Shown: positions 53,551 to 62,815, counted from the stretch's first letter. The stretch is DNA of 64,000 bases from Acidobacteriota bacterium (GCA_009840635.1 VXNL01000074.1:7292-71291), one strand, 5' to 3'. The notes: generated by a model from the letters alone, not told the origin. Numbers and translations are program-made.

Positions 53551-53601
53551 TCATGAAAGAAAAACGGGAACGACCCCACCCCGGCCGAACCCGAACGATT
53601 G

Positions 53602-53607
53602 AGTATA
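53602..53607 (-). promoter_or_regulatory. Putative -10 box of the rimP-nusA-infB operon
   Basis: TATACT on the minus strand in a GC-rich gap, with an upstream TG-like GTGGGG context. No convincing -35. The implied start point leaves a leader of about 105 nt. Confidence 0.45.
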
Positions 53608-53705
53608 CCCCACGCCGAAACGGCCGGAGAACGGGCGATTTTCCCGCCGCGGGAGCCGGCCGGAACCCGCGTCAGCGGCCGGTGGGAGACGTTATGCGGT
53701 CCGGT

Positions 53706-55106
53706 TCAGGCCGTCGCGGCCTCGCTCCTTCCGGCGGCTCGCACCGTCCCCGCGACACCAACCGGAAGCGCGTGACCCACCAGGTCCTCGGGATGCGCTT
53801 CGGTGATCTCCACGTCCACGAATTGGCCGGCCGGCGCGTCCCCATCCACGATCAGGACCCGGGCATCCACGTCCGGCGCCTGCCCCTCGGTGCGGCCGGC
53901 CGTGAGCAGCTCGCTTTCCTCGGCGGCGCCATCCACCAGCACCGGCACGACGCTCCCGACCATTTCGCGGTGCCGGGCCAGGGCGATACCGCGCTGCAGC
54001 TCCATGAGGCGGGCCCGGCGGTCTTCCTTCTCCGCCTCCGAGACCACTTCTTCCTCCACGTGAGAAGCTGCGGATTCCTCATTCGAATAGACGAAAGCCC
54101 CCATCGCATCGAATCGGGCGGTCTCCACGAAATCGAAGAGCTCCCGGAACTCGTCCTCGGTCTCCCCCGGAAACCCGACGATGAAGGTGCTGCGAATGGC
54201 GACGCCGGGAACCGCGTCGCGGATCCTCGCCAGCAGGCATTCGTTGCTCTGCCGGTTTCCCGGACGGCGCATCTCCCGGAGCACCCGCCGGCTCGCGTGC
54301 TGCAACGGGATGTCCACGTAGCGGCAGACCTCGGGGACGTCCGCCATCGCCGACAGCACTTCATCATCGAGGGTCGTCGGATAGGCGTAGAGGAATCGCA
54401 CCCAGGCGATGCCCTCGACCGCGGCCAGTCCGCGCAGCAGCCCCGCGAGGCCGTGCCGGATTCCGAGATCCTTGCCGTAGGCCGTCGTGTCCTGCGCCAC
54501 CAGGACGAGTTCCCGGGTCCCCGTCGCGGCCAGCGAGGCCGCCTCGGCGAGCACCGAATCCGGATCGCGGCTGCGGAAGTGCCCGCGGATCTGCGGGATC
54601 ACGCAGAAGGAACAGGGATAGTCGCATCCCTCCGCCACCTTGATGTAGGCGGTGTGGGCCGCCGTGGAGCGGATGCGGGGCGTGGTGTGGTCGTAGAGCC
54701 AGGTGACGGACTGGTCGGCCCGGAGCGGCGGGGTGCGGCGCCCGGAGGCGGTCAGCACGTCCGCAATGCGCTCGACCTCGTCGAGCCCGATGACCGCATC
54801 GATTTCGGGGATCTCCCGGGCGAGCTCCCCCGCGTACCGCTGCGCCAGACATCCGGCGACCACCAGCCGGCGGCACCGGCCCTCGTTCTTCAGGCGGGCC
54901 AGATCCAGAATCGTGTTGATCCCCTCTTCCTTGGCCGGGCCGATGAACCCGCAGGTGTTCACGACCAGGGCGTCGGCGTTCGCCGGATCGGCGGTCATCT
55001 CGAAACCGCGCTTCGTGAGGACGCCGGCCATGACTTCGCTGTCGAGCAGGTTCTTTGCGCATCCGAGGCTCACGAGCCCCACGCGAGGAGTCCTGACGGG
55101 TGTCAT
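53706..55106 (-). CDS. rimO: Ribosomal protein S12 methylthiotransferase
   Basis: A 466-residue radical-SAM enzyme that methylthiolates an aspartate of S12. UPF0004 domain (LVSLGCAKNLLDSEVM, VNTCGFIG, VVAGCLAQRY supply the first cluster cysteines), the radical-SAM C-X3-C-X2-C in EGCDYPCSFC, and a C-terminal TRAM domain (from about 395). The SLGCAKN start distinguishes RimO from MiaB. ATG at 55106 overlaps the asnS stop (ATGA). Confidence 0.93.
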   Translation of the reverse strand: MTPVRTPRVGLVSLGCAKNLLDSEVMAGVLTKRGFEMTADPANADALVVNTCGFIGPAKEEGINTILDLARLKNEGRCRRLVVAGCLAQRYAGELAREIPEIDAVIGLDEVERIADVLTASGRRTPPLRADQSVTWLYDHTTPRIRSTAAHTAYIKVAEGCDYPCSFCVIPQIRGHFRSRDPDSVLAEAASLAATGTRELVLVAQDTTAYGKDLGIRHGLAGLLRGLAAVEGIAWVRFLYAYPTTLDDEVLSAMADVPEVCRYVDIPLQHASRRVLREMRRPGNRQSNECLLARIRDAVPGVAIRSTFIVGFPGETEDEFRELFDFVETARFDAMGAFVYSNEESAASHVEEEVVSEAEKEDRRARLMELQRGIALARHREMVGSVVPVLVDGAAEESELLTAGRTEGQAPDVDARVLIVDGDAPAGQFVDVEITEAHPEDLVGHALPVGVAGTVRAAGRSEAATA

Positions 55107-56464
55107 GGCGCGAGGCGGTAGAGCGTGCGCGGGAACGGGATCGCTTCCCGGAGGTGCGAGAGGCCGGACATCCAGGCGACGAACCGCTCGATGCCAAGCC
55201 CGAACCCGGAGTGGGGCGTCGTTCCGTAGCGGCGGAGGTCGAGATACCACTCGAAGGCATCCTCCGGCAGGCCGTGTTCCCTGACCCGCCGGCGCAGGAG
55301 TTCCTGGTCATGGATGCGCTGGCCGCCGCCAACCACCTCGCCGTAACCCTCGGGGGCGATGATGTCGAGGCAGAGGACCCGGTCGGGACGCTCCGGGTCG
55401 GGCTCCATGTAGAACGCCTTGATGGCGGCGGGGAAGTGCGTTACGCAGAGTGGCCGGTCCAGGTCCTCGGTGAGCGCCGTCTCATCCTGCGCCCCGAAGT
55501 CCTCTCCCGGCGTGAAGCTGGTCCCCTTGCGGGCCAGAATCCCGGCTGCCTCGTCGTAGGTAACCCGGGGGAACGGCGCCTGGATCCGGCGCAGCGGCCC
55601 CGGGTCGCGCTCCAGGATCTCGAGTTCCGCCGCGCGGTTGTCGAGCACCCGGGAGACCGCGTGGCAGATCAACCCCTCGGCAAGGTCGATGATGTCCGGT
55701 AGTTCCGCAAAGGCGACCTCCGGCTCCAGCATCCAGAACTCGATGAGATGCCGGCGGGTCTTCGACTTCTCAGCCCGGAACGTGGGCCCCAGGCAGTAGG
55801 TGCGCCCCACCGACATGGCCACCGCCTCGTTGTAGAGCTGGCCGCTCTGGCTCAGGTAGGCCTGGCGGTCGAAGTACCGGGTCTCGAAGAGCGTCGTCGT
55901 CCCCTCGCAGGCGTTCGGGGTGAAGATCGGCGTATCGGCGTTCACGAACTCCTGTTCCCGCAGGTACTCGCGGAACGAGTACAGGACCTCGTCGCGAATC
56001 CGCAGGAGTGCGTGCTGCTTTCTGGAACGGAGCCACAGGTGCCGGTGGTCCAGAAGGAACGATGCCCCGTGTTCCTTGGGCGTGATCGGATAGGGATCGG
56101 CGGCGTGGAGGACCCGAAAGCCTGACGCGCGGATCTCCATCCCTCCCGGGGCACGGGGCTCCGGGAACGCGGCCCCGGCCACCTCGACGGCGCTCTCGAG
56201 CGGACAGTGCCGGGCGCTCTCGAAGGCCTCGGCGGAAACCGCCGCCTTCGCAACGACCACCTGTGCGAAGCCCGAGCCGTCCCGGAAACTCAGGAACAGC
56301 AGCTTCCCGCTCGACCGCCGTCCGGCAAGCCATCCCCGAAGAGTGGCGGGCACTCCCTCGTCCGGCGCGTCCGGGGCCAGCTTCCGGTGCAGGGACGCGA
56401 TCGTCGGGAGGCGCCGATCCTTCCAGGATCCCGCGGACACGGGGGGAGTGGGTTGCTCGGTCAT
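55103..56464 (-). CDS. asnS: Asparaginyl-tRNA synthetase
   Basis: A 453-residue class IIb synthetase. OB-fold anticodon domain (VPATLRGWLAGRRSSGKLLFLSFRDGSG region), then motif 2 (FRAEKSKTRRHLIEFWMLEPE) and motif 3 (GFGLGIERFVAWMSG). The combination of TPNACEGTTTLFETRYF and the motif 3 context points to AsnRS, not AspRS or LysRS. ATG start, 28 bp after the upstream kinase gene; coupled to rimO. Confidence 0.95.
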   Translation of the reverse strand: MTEQPTPPVSAGSWKDRRLPTIASLHRKLAPDAPDEGVPATLRGWLAGRRSSGKLLFLSFRDGSGFAQVVVAKAAVSAEAFESARHCPLESAVEVAGAAFPEPRAPGGMEIRASGFRVLHAADPYPITPKEHGASFLLDHRHLWLRSRKQHALLRIRDEVLYSFREYLREQEFVNADTPIFTPNACEGTTTLFETRYFDRQAYLSQSGQLYNEAVAMSVGRTYCLGPTFRAEKSKTRRHLIEFWMLEPEVAFAELPDIIDLAEGLICHAVSRVLDNRAAELEILERDPGPLRRIQAPFPRVTYDEAAGILARKGTSFTPGEDFGAQDETALTEDLDRPLCVTHFPAAIKAFYMEPDPERPDRVLCLDIIAPEGYGEVVGGGQRIHDQELLRRRVREHGLPEDAFEWYLDLRRYGTTPHSGFGLGIERFVAWMSGLSHLREAIPFPRTLYRLAP

Positions 56465-56492
56465 GGGATCCGCCGGGGCGGGAGTTTACGTT

Positions 56493-57620
56493 TCAGCCGG
56501 TCGGGACGTCGGCGAGCAGAAGCCCCAGGCGCCGCCGGTCGGAGCGCCCGGAGTGGCGCTCCAGGTTCTCGCGAACCATTCGCAGGGTTGGGGCAACGTA
56601 GCGGCGGTAGACGTCGTTGCCCCGGCGGGAAACCTGGAAGCCGTAGGTGCCGAGCGCCTTCAGGTTGCGCTGGAGCGCGACCGCGTCGAACTCGGCGATC
56701 AGTTCGGAGGGGTCTCCGCGGACACCCGCCGCGTTCCGAAAGCGGGCGACCAGCTCCGGTTCCCGAAACGGCGGGCGGGCTGCGTCACCGGTGGCCACGT
56801 ACGGGTCGCGGACCAGCGACATCAAATCGTAGGAGCGTGGTCCGAGGCGGGAGTCCTGGTGATCGATCACCCAGAGAACGCGGCGCGCGCCGGACGCGAC
56901 GGGGCTGTCACCGGCGATCAGGTTGCGCGAGTGGAAGTCCCGATGGGCGAGCGCCGCCGGGCCACCGGCTGCCTCCTCCGCGAGGGCCTCGAACAGTGAC
57001 TCGAGTTCGCCGCGTGCCGGCCCGTTCAGCCGCAGACCGGCGTACCCGCTCAGGAAGTGCTCGGTGAAGAACCGCAGCTCCCGCAGGAAGAGCCCCGCGT
57101 CGAGCCGGGCGGAAAAGGCCCGGAAGCCGCTCGCCGCCGGCGTTTCGGCGAGGCGGGCTCCTTCGTGCTGGATCCGGGCGATGATGTCCACGGCTTCGTC
57201 GTAGAGCATCGAAACGTGGGCGCCTCCTTCGGCCCACACCGCTTGCAGGAGTTCGTCCCCCAGATCCTCGAGCGCCGTCACGCCAAGTTCCGGGGCCTCT
57301 TCCACAATCCGGGGCGTCCGGACGCCCAGTTCCCGGTACAGCAGGGTGGAGTTGGCAAACGGCAGGGAACCCGGCGCGTACGGCTCGGCCATGACCGAGA
57401 GCACGACGGTCGCCATCCCCTGCTCCCGGACCGCTTCGCGGGTCCGGCTCACGGGACGAATCCGGAAATAGACCCGCTCGCCGGCCTCCTTCACGAGTGG
57501 CTCGACAGCCACCCCGGTGCGGAGGTGCGGGGGGAGGCTTCGCGATCGCCGCAAAAAGACGTTCAGCCGCGTCCGTGCGTCCGAGCCCGGCGCCTTCGGA
57601 GCGATCGCGCCTACCGACAC
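56493..57620 (-). CDS. AmgK-like sugar kinase (phosphotransferase family)
   Basis: A 375-residue APH/choline-kinase-fold phosphotransferase. The catalytic loop is AHRDFHSRNL and the metal motif VIDHQDSRLGPRSYDLMSL, a form typical of COG3178 proteins such as AmgK, which phosphorylates the anomeric position of N-acetylmuramic acid. The gene lies 28 bp after a sugar-1-phosphate nucleotidyltransferase, the MurU-like partner expected for cell-wall recycling. GTG at 57620 is chosen because the longer frame is low-complexity; no strong ribosome site. The substrate is inferred. Confidence 0.75.
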   Translation of the reverse strand: MSVGAIAPKAPGSDARTRLNVFLRRSRSLPPHLRTGVAVEPLVKEAGERVYFRIRPVSRTREAVREQGMATVVLSVMAEPYAPGSLPFANSTLLYRELGVRTPRIVEEAPELGVTALEDLGDELLQAVWAEGGAHVSMLYDEAVDIIARIQHEGARLAETPAASGFRAFSARLDAGLFLRELRFFTEHFLSGYAGLRLNGPARGELESLFEALAEEAAGGPAALAHRDFHSRNLIAGDSPVASGARRVLWVIDHQDSRLGPRSYDLMSLVRDPYVATGDAARPPFREPELVARFRNAAGVRGDPSELIAEFDAVALQRNLKALGTYGFQVSRRGNDVYRRYVAPTLRMVRENLERHSGRSDRRRLGLLLADVPTG

Positions 57621-57648
57621 GGGGCAACCCCGGGGGACCGAACGGTCG

Positions 57649-58620
57649 TCATAGCGGCATCGCGGCGCCACCCGTGAAGAGCGCGGCCTCGATCCGGGCG
57701 CCGGCCGGAACCGTTTCCGAGGCGGCCACGACCGACTCGCGGACGACCGCCCGCGACCCGATCCGCACGTCTTCGAGAAGCAGGGACCCCTCGACGCGCG
57801 CGTCCTCCGCCACCACACTCCCCTCGCCGATCAGCTCCGGCCACTGCCCCCCGGCGACGCCCCGGAAACGCGCCTTGGCGGCGCCCGCCGGCCGGGCCCG
57901 TTTCTCGGGAAGCGCTCCGGCTTCCAGCGCGCGCCGGGAGGCGCCGAGATAGCGCCGCGGAGTCCCGATTTCGAACCATGGAGCCCGGCTCGGAAAGGCT
58001 CGGGCGGTCCCCGCGGCGATCAGGCCGGGAAGAAGGTCCTGCGAGAGACCTCCCGGCCCGCCGTGCAGGTGACCGAGCGCCGCGGGTTCCAGGAGCCACA
58101 CTCCCGAAAAGCCGAATCCGGGTCCTCCCGGTCCGCTCAGTCCCGTAATGACGCCATCCTCGCGGGTCTCCAGACGGCGTTCACCGGAAAACTCCGGACC
58201 GGGTTCCGGATCGGCGAGCAGAGTGGCTTCGGCGCCCGCCGCCCCGTGGAAGCCGGCCATCGCCCCGAGATCGAAGGTGGGGAGCGTGTCGCCGTTCAGG
58301 ACCAGCAGCGGTCCGCCGGCGTCGCTTCCGAGTCCAAAGCGCGCCGCGGCACGCGAGAGCCCGCCCGAAGTGCCGAGCAGTTCCGGCTCGGGTGACCGCC
58401 CGATGGTCAGCCCGGGCATGGCGCGCTCGGCGGAAGCCAGAAGCGGTTCCAGCGTCTCGGGATGGTGGTGGAGATTGACGACCACGTCGCTTACCCCGCC
58501 GCCGGTGAGCCAGCGGAGCAGCCGGGTCAGCAGGGGCACCCCGCAGAAGGGGAGCGCCGGCTTGGCGCGGTCCCTGGTCAAGGGACCCATCCGCTCGCCC
58601 CGTCCGGCGGCGAACACCAT
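57649..58620 (-). CDS. Sugar-1-phosphate nucleotidyltransferase (MurU/COG1208-like)
   Basis: A 323-residue protein with the nucleotidyltransferase signature MVFAAGRGERMGPLTRDRAKP, NGDTLP (metal aspartate) and APWFEIGTPRRYLGA, then a C-terminal left-handed beta-helix of hexapeptide rungs (GEGSVVAEDARVEGSLLLED). MurU proper lacks that helix, so this is a longer COG1208 member. The start is uncertain: ATG at 58620 or GTG at 58671. Neither has a clear ribosome site, and repeat copy 4 begins 9 bp upstream of the GTG. Partner of the adjacent kinase. Confidence 0.78.
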   Translation of the reverse strand: MVFAAGRGERMGPLTRDRAKPALPFCGVPLLTRLLRWLTGGGVSDVVVNLHHHPETLEPLLASAERAMPGLTIGRSPEPELLGTSGGLSRAAARFGLGSDAGGPLLVLNGDTLPTFDLGAMAGFHGAAGAEATLLADPEPGPEFSGERRLETREDGVITGLSGPGGPGFGFSGVWLLEPAALGHLHGGPGGLSQDLLPGLIAAGTARAFPSRAPWFEIGTPRRYLGASRRALEAGALPEKRARPAGAAKARFRGVAGGQWPELIGEGSVVAEDARVEGSLLLEDVRIGSRAVVRESVVAASETVPAGARIEAALFTGGAAMPL

Positions 58621-58679
58621 CGCCCGGCGGGGCAACCGGGCCGACCGTCCCCCGCGCCCGCCGCCAGTCACCGGTTTAA

Positions 58680-58894
58680 CAGCCTGTAGCAAAACCCACG
58701 CGGCCCAGTTCTCCCGGTGGGGGCTCGAGCGGCGATGCATCCCACCTGAACCGCCCCGCTTTGCGGGGCTCGTCGTTGCGTTTCGGTCGGAATACACCCG
58801 GTATTCCTCCCTCACGCGCCTTGTCAGCGGGACCCCCACCGGGAGAACTGGGCCTCGCCACTCTCGGCGCGCGCGTGGGTTTCACCACAGGCTG
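58680..58894 (-). repeat. Structured interspersed element, copy 4
   Basis: 215 bp, reverse orientation, containing two exact 18-bp units at different places (58705-58722 and 58834-58851, opposite orientations). It begins at the base after the smc TAA stop (58895-58897). Variable stem GCCCCGC-AAA-GCGGGGC (minus strand); GGAATAC-CGGGT-GTATTCC conserved. Confidence 0.9.
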
Positions 58895-61800
58895 TTAAGC
58901 CGGGAGGGAAGCGGCGGCGCCCGCGGTGTCCGGTTCCGTTGCCGCGGCGATCCAGTCCTCCACCTCGGCGCCGATCTGCATCGAGATCAGCCGGGAAACA
59001 CCGGGTTCCTCCATCGTGACTCCGAACAGATGCTCGCACGCCTCCATCGTCAGCCGGTTGTGGGTGATGACGACGAGCTGGGTATCCCGCTTGAGCTCGT
59101 CCAGCATGGATGCGAACCGCCGCACGTTCGCGTCGTCGAGAGGAGCGTCCACCTCGTCCAGGAGGCAGAAGGGCGCCGGACGATAGCGGAAGAGGGCGAT
59201 GAGGAACGCAATGGCCGTCATGGCCTTTTCCCCACCCGAGAGGAGGCGGACGCTCTGCAGCTTCTTGCCGGGCGGCTGGGCCGCAATCTCCACCCCGAGC
59301 TGGGCATCCTCCGGCATTTCCGGGGCGAGCGATCCCGGTTCGGGGTTCCAGGCCTCGAACTCTTCACCGGTCCCCGCGGCCGCCGATTCGCCGACCCCGT
59401 TTTCCGAACTTCCGGACGCCGCCCGGTCCGGATTCCCGCCAGCGGGGTCGGCGCCCCGGCCCGTTCCCTTGGCCGTATCCGCCGACTCGCGGGAACCGGG
59501 AGGAGGCGTCGCGACCAGCCGCAGTTCGGCGCGGCCGCCCCCGAAGAGTTGCCGGAAGGCCTCGTCGAACCCGGCGCTGACCGCCTCGAAACCCTCGCGG
59601 AAGATGCGGCGGGCCTCGCGGTCCTGGCGGCGGATTGCGGCGAGGCCGTCGGCGATGCCGTGTTCCACGTCCCGGAGGTGTGATTCGGGTTCGCGGCGTT
59701 CCGCCTGCAACTCGCGGAGCCGCGCTTCGGCAATCTCGTTCACCGGACCCAGGTTCCGGATGCGGTCCTGCACCTCGGCAATCTCCTCCGCAAGATCCTC
59801 GCGGGACCGGCCGCGGAGCGGCGCCGGAAGGGACGCGGCCGCGTCAGCGAGCGAACGTCCGCCCGAGCGCTGGAACTCGCCCTCCAACTCCCGCAGGAGA
59901 CCCTGCGCTTCCTGGGTTCCCGACCGGACCTTGTGCAGGTTCTCTTCGAGGTCGCGGATTTCCGCCGTCCGGATGCGCGCGGCCTCGACGGCGCCTTCGA
60001 GCCGGGTTCGCAGGTCGCCGGCCACGCCGGCCAAGGTTCCTTCCCGGGCTTCCCAATCCCTGATGGCGGTTTCGGCCGACTCCCGCTCGCGAAGCGCGGC
60101 CGCGCGCCGCGTCCGCCATTCCTCTTCTTCCCGCCCAGCCGCGGCGTGCTCGGCGCGGATTCGGTCCAGCCGCTGACGGTCGTCCCGGACCTGCCCCTCG
60201 AGAGCCCGCGCCCGGCCCGCGACTTCTTCGGCCACCGCGTTGTGGCGCGCCAGTTCACGGTCGGCGTCGCGCCACTGCCCCTCGCGGGCCTCGAGCTCGC
60301 GCCGAAGGGCCGCGTGGGCTCGGTCCCGCTCGCCGAGTTCGCGGGACGCTTCCTGGAGCCGCGCCTCGTCGCGAGCCAGCTGCGCCGCCGCGCGGGCATC
60401 GGCCTTCTCGTTGCCCTCCGCTTCCTCGGTGTGCCGGGAGACCTCCGCTTCCAGCTCTTCGATTCGCGTCGAGACGTCGTCGAAGGTCTCCCCGCGCCGG
60501 TCCGCCTCGAGCAGGAGCCGGTGGGCGAGGTTCTCCGCCCGCGCCAGCGTCTGCCGCAGATCCTCGACCGCTGATCGAGCTTTTTCCGCCGCCTCCCGGG
60601 CGCCGGTCGAGGCGCGGGCCAGCCGGGCCAACTGCCGGGTTCCCTCACGCTTCCGGGTTTCGAGTTCGGTCACTTCGCGCCGCGTGCTCAGGAAGCCCTC
60701 ACCCGGCCCGCCCCGGCCGAACCGCACGACTCCGGGAGGCGTCACGCTGGCCCCGTCCCGAGTCACGTAGGCGCCGGGCTTCCTCAGGAAAGCTCGAAGC
60801 GCCTCCGTCAGGTCCGCGGTGACCACCGCATCCGGAATGGCAGGCTGGAGTCCCGGATCCTTCGGTCTCAGGTGGTCGCCCAACCGATCGTCTTCATCCT
60901 TCACGACCCGCTCCCGAGACGCGCAGGCTTCGAGCAGCTCGGATACCAGGACCTCCGAGGGACCGGCCTGCTGGCCGCCAAGTTCCTCGACAAGACCCGA
61001 GACATCGGCCACGCGGTCGATCCGGATGCGATGAACGCCGAGGAGCCGCTCCGCCGCCCGCTCGTATCCCGGGTCCACCTCCACCAGCTCGCCGAGCGCG
61101 CCGCCGGGCGCGAGTCCGCGGCGGCGAGCCGCCTCAACGACTTTCGAGGCACTTTCGCCCAGTTGGTTGCGCGACGCGAGCAGCGCCTCGAGGGCCCGGT
61201 GGCGGTCCGAAAGGGCGGCCTGTTCCTCCGCGGCCCTCGCCTCTTCGTCACGCGCCGCCTGCGCCCTGGAGGTCGCCGAACGCCACCCCGCTTCGGCCGT
61301 CTCGAGCCGGCCGCGCAGACCGGTGATTTCGTCCTCCTGCGCCCGGACCCGCAAACGCGCTCCGGCGAGGCCCCGGGTCGCGTGATCCAGGCGGGCGGCG
61401 AGCTCCCGGCGACTCCCCGAAAGTCCCAGTCCGGCCGCCGACAGGCGCTCGCGCCGGGTCGCGTACTGGTCCCGTGACATCCGGAACGATCGGACGCTCG
61501 CCCGCAGGCGATCCACCTCCCGCCCCAGTTCCCACAGCCGGGAGTGGGCCTCGCGTTCCTCGGCCAGCGCCCGGTCCCGGGCCGCCACCCGCTCGGTGGC
61601 CGCCTCGGTCAACTCGGCCAGCCGGTCGGGGAACTCCCCGGCGCGGCGCTCACTCTCCTGCCGCTCGATCTCGAGATCGTCAAGCCGGGCTTCGAGGGCC
61701 GTGGCCTCCGCGTCGAGACGGGATACCTGCGAGGCGCGGATCCCGGCGGCTCGGGCGCCTTCGTCGAGGAGTGCGGCCGCGCGAGCCCGACGCGCTCCCA

Positions 61801-62815
61801 GATCGCCGATTTCCCGGGTCGCTTCGCGAAGTTCGAACTCGGTGCCGGTGGCCTGCTCCCGAAGAGCCTCCACGAACCGTTCGAAGGCTCCGAGGCTCCG
61901 GGACCGGCGGGCGCGCTCCGCGCCAAGGGCATCTTCCGGAGCGGAGTTTTCGCGGATGCGGGAGAAGAGTTCCTCGCGTCGCGCCGCCTTCTCGGCAACA
62001 CCGAGCATCTGCGCCTGTTCCGAGGCCTCACGAACCCGGCTCGCGGTTCGCGAGTCGCGCCGCGCCACCCGGATGTACCGGTCCAGTTCACGAAGCCGCT
62101 CGCGCACGCGCTCGAGCGCCTTCTCGGCCGCCCGCAGGTTCGCCTCGCTCTCCCGTCGATTCAGGCGATAGGCGCCGAGTCCGACCGCCTCGTCGACCAG
62201 CAGCCGTAGATCGGCGGGTTTGCGGCTGAGAACGTCGTTGGCGCGCCCCTGCTCGATCAGCGCGTAGGACCCCGGGCCGAGTCCGGTTCCGGCGAACAGC
62301 CGCCGGATCTCTCGCCGGGTGCACCGCCGGCCGTCCATTTCGTAAACGGACTGTCCGCTGGCGTCCACGCGGCGGCTGACGACCACGTTCCGCCGGAAAC
62401 CACCGGCCGCCCCGCCGTCTTCCGGGATCGGTCCGGCGGCGCCGTTGCCGGGGATCCTGGGCGGCGCGCCCGACTCGGGCGGAACACCGTTTCCGGCAAC
62501 CGCGTCCGCTCCGTTCCTCGGGACGCCGTTTTCGGACTCTCCCGGTTCCGAACCCCGGGCCCCGCTGACGTGGAGCCGCACCTCGGCGACCCCGAGGGGC
62601 TCGCGCAGAGCGCTCCCACTGAAGATGAGCTCCTTTCCCCGCGCCCGGATCGTGCCGGCGCCCAGCTCACCGAGCACCCAGAAGACCGCGTCGGCGATGT
62701 TGCTCTTGCCGCAGCCGTTCGGCCCCACCACCGCCGTGGCGCCCTCCCCGAACTCCAGCGTCACCGGCTCGGCGAAACTCTTGAATCCGGCGATCTCGAG
62801 CCGCTCGATCCTCAC
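58895..62815 (-). CDS. smc: Chromosome segregation protein SMC
   Basis: A 1,306-residue condensin ATPase. N-terminal Walker A VVGPNGCGKSNIADAV, two long coiled-coil arms, a hinge (about 505-660), signature LLSGGEKAMTAIAFL and Walker B CLLDEVDAPLDD. Both halves of the head carry extra Gly/Pro/Glu-rich insertions (about residues 85-145 and 1140-1210), explaining the larger size. GTG start with AGGTGATC ahead. A TAGAAT/TTGTGG promoter and a 14-bp palindrome lie upstream. No scpA or scpB is in the window. Confidence 0.96.
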   Translation of the reverse strand: MRIERLEIAGFKSFAEPVTLEFGEGATAVVGPNGCGKSNIADAVFWVLGELGAGTIRARGKELIFSGSALREPLGVAEVRLHVSGARGSEPGESENGVPRNGADAVAGNGVPPESGAPPRIPGNGAAGPIPEDGGAAGGFRRNVVVSRRVDASGQSVYEMDGRRCTRREIRRLFAGTGLGPGSYALIEQGRANDVLSRKPADLRLLVDEAVGLGAYRLNRRESEANLRAAEKALERVRERLRELDRYIRVARRDSRTASRVREASEQAQMLGVAEKAARREELFSRIRENSAPEDALGAERARRSRSLGAFERFVEALREQATGTEFELREATREIGDLGARRARAAALLDEGARAAGIRASQVSRLDAEATALEARLDDLEIERQESERRAGEFPDRLAELTEAATERVAARDRALAEEREAHSRLWELGREVDRLRASVRSFRMSRDQYATRRERLSAAGLGLSGSRRELAARLDHATRGLAGARLRVRAQEDEITGLRGRLETAEAGWRSATSRAQAARDEEARAAEEQAALSDRHRALEALLASRNQLGESASKVVEAARRRGLAPGGALGELVEVDPGYERAAERLLGVHRIRIDRVADVSGLVEELGGQQAGPSEVLVSELLEACASRERVVKDEDDRLGDHLRPKDPGLQPAIPDAVVTADLTEALRAFLRKPGAYVTRDGASVTPPGVVRFGRGGPGEGFLSTRREVTELETRKREGTRQLARLARASTGAREAAEKARSAVEDLRQTLARAENLAHRLLLEADRRGETFDDVSTRIEELEAEVSRHTEEAEGNEKADARAAAQLARDEARLQEASRELGERDRAHAALRRELEAREGQWRDADRELARHNAVAEEVAGRARALEGQVRDDRQRLDRIRAEHAAAGREEEEWRTRRAAALRERESAETAIRDWEAREGTLAGVAGDLRTRLEGAVEAARIRTAEIRDLEENLHKVRSGTQEAQGLLRELEGEFQRSGGRSLADAAASLPAPLRGRSREDLAEEIAEVQDRIRNLGPVNEIAEARLRELQAERREPESHLRDVEHGIADGLAAIRRQDREARRIFREGFEAVSAGFDEAFRQLFGGGRAELRLVATPPPGSRESADTAKGTGRGADPAGGNPDRAASGSSENGVGESAAAGTGEEFEAWNPEPGSLAPEMPEDAQLGVEIAAQPPGKKLQSVRLLSGGEKAMTAIAFLIALFRYRPAPFCLLDEVDAPLDDANVRRFASMLDELKRDTQLVVITHNRLTMEACEHLFGVTMEEPGVSRLISMQIGAEVEDWIAAATEPDTAGAAASLPA

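Noticed and set aside
53280..53579. Basic ORF (FPNLKRLYAFRKKK...) overlapping the rimP start region
   Set aside because: Overlaps the leader hairpin and rimP in another frame; no homology or ribosome site.
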